A DNA stretch of 64,000 bases, from the NCBI RefSeq assembly GCF_963378075.1, contig NZ_OY726394.1, positions 1,860,001-1,924,000 on the forward strand, read 5' to 3'. Positions within the stretch are counted from its first letter, which is position 1. The number at the start of each line of letters is the position of its first letter. Below are positions 16,506 through 28,591 of this stretch, one piece after another. The DNA is from Mycolicibacter sp. MU0083. Lineage in GTDB: Bacteria; Actinomycetota; Actinomycetes; Mycobacteriales; Mycobacteriaceae. A model generated the notes under the pieces. That model searched no databases. It was not told the DNA's origin and saw only the letters and a program-made list of their open reading frames with translations. The translations under genes were made by a program, and so were the position numbers.

Positions 16506-16645
16506 CCATTCCCCCAACACAAATATCGATTTCCGCCCGGATAGCGGAATACGGTTCAGAGCCGCTATGTCGTGCATCGATGCACTCGCCGGAGTATTGC
16601 CGGCGGGCCGTATCCTTACACGAGGTATTAGGACGGAAGGTTTCA

Positions 16646-18925
16646 GTGGCCGACAACAGAGCAGATGGTGAGCGGCGTCAACCGCGAGGTGAAGACGCAG
16701 GCGGCCATCGTGGCCCGCAACAACGACGGGGATCCGGCGACCAACGCCGTACGCCCACCGGCGACCAGCGCCGTGGACCGAGGGACTCCGGGCCGGATCG
16801 CGACCGTCGTCCGCACGCACGTCGCGACGACGGTGGTTCGCGACCGCCGCGGGACCGGGACGGGTCGTGGACTCCCCGCGACCGGGACGGCTCGCGACCA
16901 CCGCGCGACCGCGACGGCTCCTGGACTCCTCGCGACCGCGATGGCTCGCGTCCACCCCGCGACCGCGACGGCTCCTGGACCCCTCGCGACCGCGACGGTT
17001 CACGTCCGCCCCGCGACCGCGACGGGTCCCGGCCTCCTCGGGACCGCGACGGCAACTGGACACCCCGCGACCGCGACGGTTCACGTCCCCCGCGAGACCG
17101 CGACGGTGGCTCCCGTCCCGGGCGCGACTACAACAGCGGTTCGCGGCCCCCGCGGGACTACAACGGTGGATCACGTCCCCCGCGGGACCGCGACGCTGCG
17201 TCGCGTCCGTCGCGACCGGCCGGCGAAGCATCCGGGACGCGCTACGACGACCCGCCGCTGCCCGAGGGTATCGAACCCAAGCAGTTGGCTCCCGAAGTGC
17301 GCCGCGAACTGAGCACGCTCAACCGCGTGACCGCGGACGCGGTGGCCTGTCATCTGGTGGCCGCCGGAATGCTGCTCGACGAGGACCCGCAGCAGGCACT
17401 GCTGCACGCCAAAGCGGCCCGGGCGCGTTCGACGCGGATCACCGCGGTACGCGAAGCGGTCGGGATCGCGGCCTATCAGTGCGGCGACTGGTCACAGGCG
17501 GCCGGGGAACTGCGGGCGGCCCGCCGGATGGGCAGCAAATCGGCGCTGCTGCCGCTGATCGCCGACTGCGAACGCGGTCTGGGCAGGCCGCAGCGGGCCA
17601 TCGAATTGGCCACCGGCCCGGAAGCCGAGGAACTCGAGGGCGACGAGGCCGATGAGATGCGGATCGTCGCCGCCGGCGCCCGCGCCGACCTGGGACAGCT
17701 CGAACAGGCCCTCACGGTGCTCTCGGCCGCGCAGACCGACCCGGAACGCACCGGCTCGACGGTGGCACGACTGCACTACGCGCACGGCGAGACGCTGGTG
17801 GCCCTGGGACGCAGCGAGGAAGCCCTGGAGTGGTTCCTGAAGGCGGCCGCCGCCGACACCGAAGGCGTCACCGACGTCGAAGACCGTATCGCCGAACTCG
17901 GCGGCACCGCGACCCTTGCCGAGGAATACGACTGCGCGTTGCTGGATCTGGACGGCACGGTGTTCCGCGGTGGCGAACCGACCGTCGGCGCGGTGGAGAC
18001 CCTCGCCGAGCTGGAGAGCCGGGCGCTGTTCATCACCAACAACTCCTCGCGCGACGCCGCGCAGGTGGCCGAACACTTGACCGGGTTGGGCTTCACCGCC
18101 ACCGCCGACGACGTGGTCACCAGCGGCCAGATCGCCGCAGCACTGCTGGCAGAGCAGTTGTCCGCCGGTGCGCGGGTGCTGGTGCTGGGGTCGGAGTCGC
18201 TGGCTGCGGAGATCACCGGTGCCGGGCTGGAACCGGTCAGGCTGGCCGCCGACGAGCCGGCCGCGGTCATACAGGGCCTGTTCACCGAACTGACCTGGGC
18301 GGACCTGGCCGAGGCGGCCCTGGCGATCCGGTCCGGCGCGGTGTGGATGACCACCAACGTCGACAAGACGCTGCCGTCGGAACGCGGCCTGCTGCCCGGC
18401 AACGGATCGATGGTCGCCGCACTGCGGGCCGCGACCGACGCCGAGCCGCAGGTGGCGGGTAAACCCGGACCGGCGCTGCTGACCGCCGCATTGGCACGCG
18501 GCGAGTTCTACGCGCCGCTGGTGGTCGGTGACCGGCTCGACACCGACATCGCCGCCGCCAACGCCGCGGCGCTGCCCAGCCTGATGGTGCTCACCGGGGT
18601 GAACTCCGCACGCGACGCGGTCGGGGCGGTGCCCGAGCAACGGCCCACCTATATCGGCCACGACCTGCGGGCGCTCAACGTCGACGCCGGCACGCTGGCG
18701 GTTGGCCCGCAGCCGTTCTGGAACGTCGAAGTGGACGGCACGACCGTCACCGTCAGCTCGGCGGAGGCCGAAGACGAAGACGGCGACGGCCTGTCGGTGG
18801 TGCGAGCACTGGCCTGCGCGGTAGCCGATGCGGAACTGGTCGGACAGGCCTTCACCGTCGCCGCCGGCGACGACACCGCCGAGGCCGCGCTACAGCAGTG
18901 GTCGCTGCTGGGAACGTGGCCGTAA
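16646..18925 (+). CDS. disordered-repeat / TPR-like region fused to HAD-superfamily phosphatase (Rv1691-Rv1692 fusion)
   Basis: 759-residue protein. Residues ~1-190 are Arg/Asp/Gly/Pro-rich and disordered, with nine exact-length RDRDGS-type 9-mers at 69-149. Residues ~210-420 are Ala/Leu-rich paired helices typical of TPR-like repeats. From ~430 a complete HAD phosphatase of the NagD/4-nitrophenylphosphatase type follows: motif I LLDLDGTVF (nucleophile and acid Asp), motif II FITNNSS, motif III Lys in VAGKPGP, motif IV VVGDRLDTD. In M. tuberculosis the two halves are separate genes, Rv1691 and Rv1692 (353 aa); here no stop separates them. Start GTG 16646 has AGGACGGAAGG just upstream. A glycerol-3-phosphate or similar phosphatase role is known for Rv1692; its substrate here is inferred. 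The lipoprotein gene lprJ (Rv1690) expected nearby is missing. Confidence 0.85.
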   Translation: MADNRADGERRQPRGEDAGGHRGPQQRRGSGDQRRTPTGDQRRGPRDSGPDRDRRPHARRDDGGSRPPRDRDGSWTPRDRDGSRPPRDRDGSWTPRDRDGSRPPRDRDGSWTPRDRDGSRPPRDRDGSRPPRDRDGNWTPRDRDGSRPPRDRDGGSRPGRDYNSGSRPPRDYNGGSRPPRDRDAASRPSRPAGEASGTRYDDPPLPEGIEPKQLAPEVRRELSTLNRVTADAVACHLVAAGMLLDEDPQQALLHAKAARARSTRITAVREAVGIAAYQCGDWSQAAGELRAARRMGSKSALLPLIADCERGLGRPQRAIELATGPEAEELEGDEADEMRIVAAGARADLGQLEQALTVLSAAQTDPERTGSTVARLHYAHGETLVALGRSEEALEWFLKAAAADTEGVTDVEDRIAELGGTATLAEEYDCALLDLDGTVFRGGEPTVGAVETLAELESRALFITNNSSRDAAQVAEHLTGLGFTATADDVVTSGQIAAALLAEQLSAGARVLVLGSESLAAEITGAGLEPVRLAADEPAAVIQGLFTELTWADLAEAALAIRSGAVWMTTNVDKTLPSERGLLPGNGSMVAALRAATDAEPQVAGKPGPALLTAALARGEFYAPLVVGDRLDTDIAAANAAALPSLMVLTGVNSARDAVGAVPEQRPTYIGHDLRALNVDAGTLAVGPQPFWNVEVDGTTVTVSSAEAEDEDGDGLSVVRALACAVADAELVGQAFTVAAGDDTAEAALQQWSLLGTWP
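16850..17092 (+). repeat. nine tandem 27-bp coding repeats (RDRDGSxxP)
   Basis: Nine consecutive in-frame 27-bp units encoding RDRDGS followed by WTP or RPP, in a partly alternating pattern, then degenerate units to about 17210. The repeat keeps the reading frame and lies inside the HAD fusion gene. Copy number is a likely site of strain variation. Confidence 0.9.
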
Positions 18926-18953
18926 TCGGTATCGACTAGCGTGAGTGGCACCC

Positions 18954-19130
18954 ATGAACACTGAGATTGAGGACGTCCGGGCCCGCGTCGCCGCGGTGCT
19001 GGCCGAGCTGCCCGGGGAAGCCGAACTGGCCGAACTTCCGGCGCACACCGATCTCAACGCCTTGGCGCAGCGGCTCGAAGAAGCCCACCAGGTGTTGGTG
19101 CGGGCGCTGGAGTCGGTGGAGAAGGGCTGA
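18954..19130 (+). CDS. small conserved mycobacterial protein (Rv1693 type)
   Basis: 58 residues, acidic and almost entirely helical (VRARVAAVLAEL...LNALAQRLEEAHQVLVRALESV), with the same length and position as Rv1693 between the HAD phosphatase and tlyA. No known function. ATG 18954 is preferred; an in-frame GTG 18945 would add three residues. Ends 7 nt before tlyA, so it is almost certainly co-transcribed with it. Confidence 0.75.
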   Translation: MNTEIEDVRARVAAVLAELPGEAELAELPAHTDLNALAQRLEEAHQVLVRALESVEKG

Positions 19131-19137
19131 AACTGGC

Positions 19138-19944
19138 ATGTCGCGGCGTGCTCGCGTCGATGCCGAACTGGTGCGACGCGGATTGGCCCGGTCTCGGCAA
19201 CAGGCCGCTGAATTGATCGCGGCCGGCAAGGTCACCATCGACGGTATTCCGGCGGTCAAACCCGCCACCGCGGTGGCGATCACCGCCGCACTGGCGGTGG
19301 CCGACGACGGCGAACGTACCTGGGTGTCCCGCGGGGCGCACAAGCTGATCGGGGCCCTGGACGCCTTCGGAATCGGCGTCGCCGGCCGGCACTGCCTGGA
19401 CGCCGGCGCCTCGACCGGCGGATTCACCGAGGTGCTGCTCGACCGGGGTGCCGCCCGGGTGGTCGCGGTGGACGTCGGCTACGGCCAGATCGCGTGGTCG
19501 TTGCGCACCGATGAGCGGGTGGTGGTGATCGAACGCACCAACGTCCGCAGCCTGACCCCGGAGATGGTCGGTGCGCCCGCGCAGTTGATCGTCGCCGACC
19601 TGTCGTTCATCTCGCTGGCCACCGTGCTGCCGGCGCTGGCCGGTTGCGCGGCACCGGACGCCGATATCGTTCCGATGGTGAAACCGCAGTTCGAGGTCGG
19701 ACGCCGACAAGTCGGTGCCGGCGGGGTGGTCTCGGATCCGGCGTTGCGCGCCGAGGCGGTGCTCGCGGTGGCCCACCGCGCCCACGAGTTGGGCTGGGGC
19801 ACCGTCGCCGTGACCGCCAGCCCGTTGCCGGGACCGTCCGGCAACGTCGAATACTTTCTGCATCTGCGCGCCGCTGCCGAGCCACTGACCGGCGATGCGT
19901 TGACCGCGGCCGTCCACGAAGCCGTTGCGAGGGGCCCACAATGA
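19138..19944 (+). CDS. tlyA: TlyA 16S/23S rRNA 2'-O-methyltransferase
   Basis: Methylates C1409 of 16S and C1920 of 23S rRNA; loss gives capreomycin/viomycin resistance in mycobacteria. 268 residues, identical in length to M. tuberculosis TlyA. N-terminal S4 RNA-binding domain (~1-60, [20 protein letters not shown]), then a FtsJ-like Rossmann methyltransferase with SAM motif [18 protein letters not shown], the RGAHKL segment before it, and catalytic-tetrad candidates K (GAHKL), D (VADLSF), K (MVKPQFE). It overlaps nadK by 4 bp (ATGA). It is probably part of a transcript from the HAD gene onward. Confidence 0.95.
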   Translation: MSRRARVDAELVRRGLARSRQQAAELIAAGKVTIDGIPAVKPATAVAITAALAVADDGERTWVSRGAHKLIGALDAFGIGVAGRHCLDAGASTGGFTEVLLDRGAARVVAVDVGYGQIAWSLRTDERVVVIERTNVRSLTPEMVGAPAQLIVADLSFISLATVLPALAGCAAPDADIVPMVKPQFEVGRRQVGAGGVVSDPALRAEAVLAVAHRAHELGWGTVAVTASPLPGPSGNVEYFLHLRAAAEPLTGDALTAAVHEAVARGPQ

Positions 19945-20873
19945 ACACCGGAGAACGACAGCGCACCGTGTTGCTGGTCGCGCACAGTGGCCGTGAAGAA
20001 GCCACCGACACCGCCCGCCGGGTGGAGAAGGTTCTGGCCGAACACGGCATCGCGTTACGCATGCTGACCTCCGAGGCCGTCGACAAGGGCTCGCTGCACC
20101 TGGAATCCGGTGACCGCGGCGAACCCGGTGGCGAGACCGACCGGGCCGACCCCGACAGCGGGGCCGCCCAGGGCTGCGAGTTGGTGTTGGTGCTCGGCGG
20201 CGACGGGACATTCCTGCGGGCCGCGGAATTGGCCCGCAGCGCCGGCATTCCGGTGCTGGGCGTCAATCTGGGCCGGATCGGATTCCTGGCGGAGGCCGAG
20301 GCCGACACCATCGACCAGGTGCTGGACAAGATCATCGCCCGCGACTACCGGGTCGAGGACCGGATGACGCTGGACGTGGTGGTGCGCGTCGACGGGCAGG
20401 TCGTCGACAGCGGATGGGCGCTCAACGAGGCCAGCATGGAGAAGGGCCCGCAACTGGGGGTGCTGGGCGTCGTCGTCGAGGTGGACGGGCGGCCGGTGTC
20501 GACGTTCGGCTGTGACGGAGTGCTGGTGTCGACTCCGACCGGTTCCACCGCCTACGCGTTCTCCGCCGGCGGCCCGGTGCTCTGGCCGGACCTGGACGCG
20601 ATCCTGGTGGTGCCCAACAACGCCCACGCCCTGTTCGCCCGTCCCATGGTGACCAGTCCGAACTCCGCGATCGCCATCGAGGTGGAAAGCGACGGCCACG
20701 ACGCACTGGTGTTCTGCGACGGCCGCCGCAAGATGCTGGTCCCCGCGGGCGGACGTCTCGAGGTGCAACGCGGTGTCGCCCCGGTGAAATGGGCGCGGCT
20801 GGGCCGCTCGCCGTTCACCGACCGATTGGTCCGCAAGTTCCGGCTGCCGGTCACCGGCTGGCGCGGACAGTAG
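19941..20873 (+). CDS. nadK: NAD kinase
   Basis: ATP- or polyphosphate-dependent phosphorylation of NAD to NADP (ppnK in M. tuberculosis). 310 residues. GGDGT motif at residues 86-90 with the catalytic Asp, then [12 protein letters not shown], the NE-type [22 protein letters not shown] block and ISPHA-like MVTSPNS. Residues 52-77 form a Gly/Asp/Glu-rich insert before the first motif. ATG 19941 overlaps the tlyA stop. Ends 12 nt before recN, continuing the tlyA-nadK-recN operon conserved in actinobacteria. Confidence 0.95.
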   Translation: MNTGERQRTVLLVAHSGREEATDTARRVEKVLAEHGIALRMLTSEAVDKGSLHLESGDRGEPGGETDRADPDSGAAQGCELVLVLGGDGTFLRAAELARSAGIPVLGVNLGRIGFLAEAEADTIDQVLDKIIARDYRVEDRMTLDVVVRVDGQVVDSGWALNEASMEKGPQLGVLGVVVEVDGRPVSTFGCDGVLVSTPTGSTAYAFSAGGPVLWPDLDAILVVPNNAHALFARPMVTSPNSAIAIEVESDGHDALVFCDGRRKMLVPAGGRLEVQRGVAPVKWARLGRSPFTDRLVRKFRLPVTGWRGQ

Positions 20874-20885
20874 GGACGCCGGCCG

Positions 20886-22700
20886 GTGCTGACCGAGATC
20901 CGTATCGAGTCCCTGGGCGCGATCAGTGCGGCCACCGCCGAATTCGACCGTGGCCTGACGGTGCTGACCGGTGAGACCGGCACCGGCAAGACCATGGTCG
21001 TCACCGGACTGCATCTGCTGGGCGGGGCCCGCGCCGATCCCAACCGGGTGCGCTCGGGATCGGCCCGGGCGGTGGTGGAGGGCCGGTTCTGCACCGCAGA
21101 TCTGGCCCAGACCGCGGCCGCGCAGATCGACGAACTGCTGGAGTCCGCCGGTGCCGAACGCGACGAGGACGGCACCGTGATCGCGGCCCGCTCGGTCAGC
21201 AAGGACGGCCCGTCGCGGGCCTACCTGGGCGGTCGCGGGGTGCCCGCCAAATCGTTGACCGGCTTCACCGGCAGCCTGCTGACACTGCACGGCCAGAACG
21301 ACCAGCTGCGGTTGATGCGGCCCGAGGAACAGCGCGGCGCATTGGATCGCTACGCCGACGTCGGCACCCGATTGGAGCGTTACCGCGCCGCCCGCGAGGC
21401 CTGGCAGTCGGCGCGCCGGGAACTCGTCGAACGCCGCGACCGGGCCCGGGATCTGGCGCTGGAGGCCGACCGGCTCACCTTCGCGTTGCGTGAGATCGAC
21501 GCGGTCGACCCGCAGCCCGGCGAAGACGACGCCCTGACCACCGACATCCGTCGGCTCTCCGAACTCGACGCCCTACGCGCCGCGGCCGCCGCGGCACGTG
21601 CGGCACTGGCCGGCGGCTTGGGGGAAGAGGCCGACGCCCTCGACGCCGCCGGTGGGCCCAGCTCGGCCACCGACCGGCTGGGGCAGGCGAAGTCGGCGCT
21701 GGCCGGCACCGACGACTCCGCGCTGCAGGCCCTGGGCGCACAACTCGGCGACGCACTCACCGTCGTCGGCGATGTGGCCCGCGAACTCGGCGGTTACCTC
21801 GACGATCTGCCCACCGGCGCCGACGCCCTCGACGCCAAACTGGCCCGGCAGGCCGAACTGCGCACCCTGACCCGCAAATACGCCGCCGACATCGACGGGG
21901 TGCTGGCGTGGGCAGCCGAATCGCGGGAGCGCCTGACGCAGCTCGACGTCTCCGAGGAGGCCCTGACCGGCTTGGCCCGCCGGGTCGACGAGCTGGCCGA
22001 GCAGGTGGCCAAGACCGCCACCGACCTCAGCGCGGCACGGACCAAGGCCGCCCGCGGACTGGCCAAAGCGGTCAGCGCCGAACTGTCCGGGCTGGCGATG
22101 GCCGACGCCGAGTTCAGCATCGCGGTGTCGACCGGCACGGCGGCCGACGGCGACCCGGCGGCGCTGCGGTTGCCGTCCGGGCAGTGCGTGCACGCCGGGC
22201 CCGACGGTATCGACGACGTCGAGTTCGGCTTGGCCCCGCATCGCGGGATGACGGTGCTGCCGCTGGCCAAGAGTGCCTCGGGCGGTGAGTTGTCCCGGGT
22301 GATGCTGGCCCTGGAGGTGGTGCTGGCCACGTCGTCGCGGTCGGCGGCGGCGCGCAATTCGGCCGGCACCACGATGGTCTTCGACGAGGTCGACGCCGGG
22401 GTCGGGGGGCGTGCCGCGGTGCAGATCGGACGGCGGTTGGCCCGGCTGGCCCGTACCCACCAGGTGATCGTGGTGACGCACCTGCCCCAGGTGGCGGCCT
22501 ACGCCGACGTGCACCTGATGGTGGAACCCACCGGGCGCAACGGCGCGAGCGCAGTGCGGCGCTTAGAGCCCGACGACCGGGTCGGGGAGCTGGCCCGGAT
22601 GCTGGCCGGGCTCGGCGAGACCGACACGGCCAGGGCCCACGCGCGCGAATTGCTCGATGCCGCTCAAGAGGATCGGGGCACCGCAGCCACCCCCGATTAG
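20886..22700 (+). CDS. recN: DNA repair protein RecN
   Basis: SMC-like ATPase acting in double-strand break repair. 604 residues: Walker A GETGTGKT (29-36), a central long helical/coiled-coil region rich in Ala, Leu, Arg and Glu, signature LAKSASGGELSRVMLALEV, Walker B TMVFDEVDAGVGG and the switch VVTHLPQVAAYAD. Start GTG 20886 is the first codon of the conserved LTEIRIESLGAI. Last gene of the tlyA-nadK-recN operon; 91 nt separate it from steA. Slightly longer than the M. tuberculosis protein because of the coiled-coil region. Confidence 0.95.
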   Translation: MLTEIRIESLGAISAATAEFDRGLTVLTGETGTGKTMVVTGLHLLGGARADPNRVRSGSARAVVEGRFCTADLAQTAAAQIDELLESAGAERDEDGTVIAARSVSKDGPSRAYLGGRGVPAKSLTGFTGSLLTLHGQNDQLRLMRPEEQRGALDRYADVGTRLERYRAAREAWQSARRELVERRDRARDLALEADRLTFALREIDAVDPQPGEDDALTTDIRRLSELDALRAAAAAARAALAGGLGEEADALDAAGGPSSATDRLGQAKSALAGTDDSALQALGAQLGDALTVVGDVARELGGYLDDLPTGADALDAKLARQAELRTLTRKYAADIDGVLAWAAESRERLTQLDVSEEALTGLARRVDELAEQVAKTATDLSAARTKAARGLAKAVSAELSGLAMADAEFSIAVSTGTAADGDPAALRLPSGQCVHAGPDGIDDVEFGLAPHRGMTVLPLAKSASGGELSRVMLALEVVLATSSRSAAARNSAGTTMVFDEVDAGVGGRAAVQIGRRLARLARTHQVIVVTHLPQVAAYADVHLMVEPTGRNGASAVRRLEPDDRVGELARMLAGLGETDTARAHARELLDAAQEDRGTAATPD

Positions 22701-22791
22701 CTGTTACTGATGTGACTGGATTGAACTTCTGGGGCAGGTGTTACGGCGCGCCTCCCGGCTTTTCTGGGCATTCCCGGCCAGAATCGCGCCC

Positions 22792-23973
22792 ATGAAGATG
22801 TCTGCGCTGCTGTCTCGTAACACCGCACGGCCTGGCCTCGTCGGCACGGCCCGGGTCGACCACGACATCGACCGACTGCTGCGTCGGGTGGGCCCCGGCG
22901 ACATCGTGGTCCTCGACATTCTCGATCTGGACCGGATCACCGCCGACGCGTTGGTGGAGGCGCAGATCGCCGGCGTCGTCAACGCCTCGGCGTCGATCTC
23001 CGGGCGCTACCCCAACCTGGGGCCGGAGGTGCTCGTCGCCAACGGGATCGTGCTGATCGACGAAGCCGGCCCGACGGTGTTCAAGAAGATCCGCGACGGC
23101 GCCAAGGTCCGGCTGTACCAGGGCGGCGTCTACTCCGGGGATCGCCGCCTGGCGCGCGGCATGGAGCGCAGCGACATCGAGATCGCCGACCTGATGATCG
23201 AGGCCAAGAGCGGGCTGGTGGCCCACCTGGAATCCTTCGCCGGCAACACCATCGAGTTCATCCGCAGTGAGAGCCCGCTGCTGATCGACGGCATCGGCAT
23301 CCCCGAGATCGACGTCGACCTGCGCCGCCGCCACGTGGTCCTGGTCGGCGACGAGCCCACCGCCGCCGACGACCTGAAGTGCCTCAAGCCGTTCATCAAG
23401 GAGTACCAGCCGGTGCTGGTCGGCGTCGGCGGCGGCGCCGACGTGCTGCGCAAGGCGGGCTACCGTCCGCAGCTGATCGTCGGCGACCCCGACCAGATGA
23501 GCGCCGAGGTGCTGCGCTGCGGTTCACAGGTGGTGCTGCCGGCCGACGCCGACGGCCACGCCCCCGGCCTGGAGCGCATCCAGGATCTGGGTGTGGGTGC
23601 CATGACGTTCCCGGCCGCCGGTTCGGCGATGGACCTGGCGCTGCTGCTGGCCGACCACCACGGTGCGGCCCTGCTGGTGACCGCCGGGCACACCGCCAAC
23701 ATCGAGACCTTCTTCGACCGGACGCGGCAGTTGAGCAATCCGTCGATGTTCATGACCCGGCTCAAGGTCGGTCAGAAGCTGGTGGACGCCCGCGCGGTGG
23801 CCACCCTGTACCGCAACCGGATCTCGGCGGGCGCGATCGCCCTGCTGGTGCTGACCATGCTGATGGCGATCGTCGTCGCACTGTGGGTGTCGCGGACCGA
23901 CGCGGTGGTGTTGGAGTGGCTCGGCAACTACTGGCACCACCTGTCGCAGTGGCTGCGGCACTGGGTGACATAA
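22792..23973 (+). CDS. steA: SteA-like cytokinetic ring protein (Rv1697 type)
   Basis: 393 residues, the length of Rv1697. In corynebacteria SteA and the adjacent SteB act in cell separation and envelope stability at the division site. The central region is a thiamine-pyrophosphokinase-like fold (RPQLIVGDPDQMS; VLPADADGHAPGLERI), and the C-terminus has one transmembrane helix (AIALLVLTMLMAIVVALWVS) followed by a short Trp-rich tail. ATG 22792 (MKMSALLSRNTARPG) matches the Rv1697 start that I recall; the frame is open upstream to 22738, but that part is not conserved. The pair with mctB/steB is conserved. Confidence 0.9.
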   Translation: MKMSALLSRNTARPGLVGTARVDHDIDRLLRRVGPGDIVVLDILDLDRITADALVEAQIAGVVNASASISGRYPNLGPEVLVANGIVLIDEAGPTVFKKIRDGAKVRLYQGGVYSGDRRLARGMERSDIEIADLMIEAKSGLVAHLESFAGNTIEFIRSESPLLIDGIGIPEIDVDLRRRHVVLVGDEPTAADDLKCLKPFIKEYQPVLVGVGGGADVLRKAGYRPQLIVGDPDQMSAEVLRCGSQVVLPADADGHAPGLERIQDLGVGAMTFPAAGSAMDLALLLADHHGAALLVTAGHTANIETFFDRTRQLSNPSMFMTRLKVGQKLVDARAVATLYRNRISAGAIALLVLTMLMAIVVALWVSRTDAVVLEWLGNYWHHLSQWLRHWVT

Positions 23974-24010
23974 CCGGGTTCGACGGACAAGGATCGAGGC
24001 CGGCACCGCG

Positions 24011-24961
24011 ATGATCACCCCCCGATATCATGCGATGTCGCTGACCGCCGTGCTGTTGGCGCTGGTGTTCGGCGTCGTGATGGGTTCCGGGCTGCTCTCG
24101 GGTCCGTTGATGGCGGGCCTGCAGACCGACAAACAGGACCTGCGGGATCAGATCGACGCGCTGAAGCAGCAGCAGGAAGTGTCGAGCCAACGCCTCGACA
24201 GCGCAAACGATTTCGACGCCCAGATGGCGCCGCGCATCGTGCACGACGCACTGAACGGGAAATCGGTGGTGATCTTCCGCGCCCCGGACGCCTCCGACGA
24301 CGACGTCGACGCGGTATCGCGGATCATCGGCCAGGCCGGGGGAGCGGTCACCGGAACGGTGAGCCTGACCGCCCAGTTCGTCGAGGGCAACGCCGAGGAG
24401 AAACTGCGGGCGGTCCTGGAATCAGGGATCGTTCCGGCCGGCGCCCAACTGAGCACCACCCTGGTCGATCAGGACGCGCAGACCGGTGACCTGCTGGGGA
24501 TCGCGCTGCTGACCAACCCCCGCCGTTCCGAGCCGCCGGCCGCACCGGTCGACGACACCCAACGCGACACCGTGCTGGCCGCGCTGCGCGACACCGGGTT
24601 CATCACCTACCCGCAGCCGCGTCTCGCCGCGGCCAACGCGGCGGTGGTGGTCACCGGGGGAGCGCTGCCCGAGGACGCCGGCGCCGGAGGGCTGAGCGTC
24701 GCCCGGTTCGCCGCGGCGCTGGCCCCGCACGGCGCGGGAACGGTGCTGGCCGGCCGGGACGGGTCGGCCTCGGGTACCGCCGCCGTGGCGATGGCCCGCA
24801 CCGATCCCGCGGTGGCCGGCGCCGTCAGCACGGTCGACGACGTGGATATCGAATCGGGGCGGATCACCACCGTCATGGCGCTGAGCAGCCTGATCAACGG
24901 CGGGCAGCCCGGCCAGTACGGCATCGGCCACGGCGCCGCATCGGTCACGGTGGCGCATTAG
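24011..24961 (+). CDS. mctB: MctB/SteB copper-transport or envelope protein (Rv1698 type)
   Basis: 316 residues. N-terminal membrane anchor (YHAMSLTAVLLALVFGVVMGSGLL), a short coiled coil (DQIDALKQQQEVSSQRL), then an extracytoplasmic alpha/beta domain. In mycobacteria Rv1698 was named MctB for its role in copper efflux/tolerance; in corynebacteria the homologue SteB partners SteA. Both names may describe one envelope-integrity function. Starts 37 nt after steA, so co-expression is likely. Start ATG 24011. Confidence 0.9.
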   Translation: MITPRYHAMSLTAVLLALVFGVVMGSGLLSGPLMAGLQTDKQDLRDQIDALKQQQEVSSQRLDSANDFDAQMAPRIVHDALNGKSVVIFRAPDASDDDVDAVSRIIGQAGGAVTGTVSLTAQFVEGNAEEKLRAVLESGIVPAGAQLSTTLVDQDAQTGDLLGIALLTNPRRSEPPAAPVDDTQRDTVLAALRDTGFITYPQPRLAAANAAVVVTGGALPEDAGAGGLSVARFAAALAPHGAGTVLAGRDGSASGTAAVAMARTDPAVAGAVSTVDDVDIESGRITTVMALSSLINGGQPGQYGIGHGAASVTVAH

Positions 24962-25030
24962 CGGCGACCGGTGAGGCCGCCGCCACAGGCCGGTCCGGGC
25001 GTGTCTGGAGCCGAGTCGCCCGGTCGATGT

Positions 25031-27493
<2,463 letters not shown>

Positions 27494-27497
<4 letters not shown>

Positions 27498-28450
27498 CCA
27501 CCGCGACCCGGCCGGTGGGCCCGCTGGCCGGGCAGTTGCAGGGGTATCTGGACCACCTGACCATCGAGCGCGGGGTCGCCGCCAATACGTTGAGCTCCTA
27601 CCGGCGCGACCTCCGTCGCTACCAGGAGCACCTGTCGGCACGCGGCATCGAAGACCTGGCCGCGGTCGGTGAACACGATGTCACCGACTTCCTGGTGGCG
27701 CTGCGGCGCGGCGACCCCGACAACGGGATCCCCGAGTTGTCGGCGGTCTCGGCGGGGCGCGCGCTGATCGCGGTGCGCGGCCTGCACCGGTTCGCCGTCG
27801 CCGAGGGACTGGTGCCGGTGGATGTGGCGCGGGCGGTCAAGCCGCCGACACCGGGGCGGCGACTGCCCAAGAGCCTGACCGTCGACGAGGTGACGGCGCT
27901 GCTGGCCGGGGCCGGCGGCGACAGCGCCTCGGACGGGCCGCTGACATTGCGCAACCGTGCGCTGCTGGAACTGTTGTACTCCACCGGATCCCGGATCTCC
28001 GAAGCTGTCGGCCTGGACATCGACGACATCGACGTCACCGACCGCTCGGTGCTGCTGCGCGGTAAGGGCGGCAAGCAGCGCCTGGTGCCGGTGGGCCGAC
28101 CGGCGGTAGCGGCGTTGGACGCCTACCTGGTGCGGGGTCGTCCGGAACTCAGCGGCCGCGGCCGTGGGACCGCGGCGGTGTTCCTCAATGCGCGCGGTGG
28201 GCGGCTGTCGCGGCAGAGCGCCTGGCAGGTGTTGCAGGACGCGGCGGAGCGGGCCGGGATCACCTCGAAGGTGTCCCCGCACACGCTGCGGCACTCGTTC
28301 GCCACCCATCTGCTCGACGGCGGCGCCGACGTGCGGGTGGTGCAGGAGTTGCTCGGCCACGCCTCGGTGACCACCACGCAGATCTATACGTTGGTCACCG
28401 TCAACGCGCTGCGCGAGGTGTGGGCCGGGGCCCACCCCCGCGCCCGTTAA
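27494..28450 (+). CDS. xerD: site-specific tyrosine recombinase XerD
   Basis: Resolves chromosome dimers at dif with XerC. 318 residues: N-terminal SAM-like core-binding domain (~10-110), catalytic domain with Arg in [11 protein letters not shown], Lys in [10 protein letters not shown], HxLRH in [12 protein letters not shown], the ELLGHAS His and the nucleophile Tyr in IYTLV. ATG 27494 overlaps the Nudix stop (ATGA). This is the housekeeping recombinase, distinct from the broken integrase at 38.1 kb. Confidence 0.95.
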
Positions 28451-28467
28451 CCACGGGGCCACCTTGT

Positions 28468-28529
28468 CGCGAGCGTGCGTGTCTGTCCGGCGACACGCCG
28501 CGAAAGCCGGCATTCTGCGCACGCTCGCG
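28468..28529. repeat. palindromic intergenic repeat element
   Basis: 12-bp perfect arms CGCGAGCGTGCG / CGCACGCTCGCG at 28468-28479 and 28518-28529, enclosing a nested GTGTC...GACAC stem. It can form a long cruciform between the convergent xerD and methyltransferase genes. From memory, similar elements recur between mycobacterial genes; that was not checked. Confidence 0.6.
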
Positions 28530-28535
28530 CAGCAC

Positions 28536-28553
28536 ATCAACCGCTCGGTTGAT
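28536..28553. terminator. possible bidirectional terminator hairpin
   Basis: ATCAACCG-CT-CGGTTGAT, perfect 8-bp arms between two convergent genes. No T-run. It could equally be an operator half of an unknown regulator. Confidence 0.3.
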
Positions 28554-28591
28554 ACGGCGGTCCAGTTTCGGCTCTCCTCCGTCGAGGCTCG

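Noticed and set aside
16850-17092. Regular 27-bp repeats resembling a CRISPR array
   Set aside because: No spacers; units are contiguous, keep the reading frame and encode RDRDGS repeats. No cas genes nearby.
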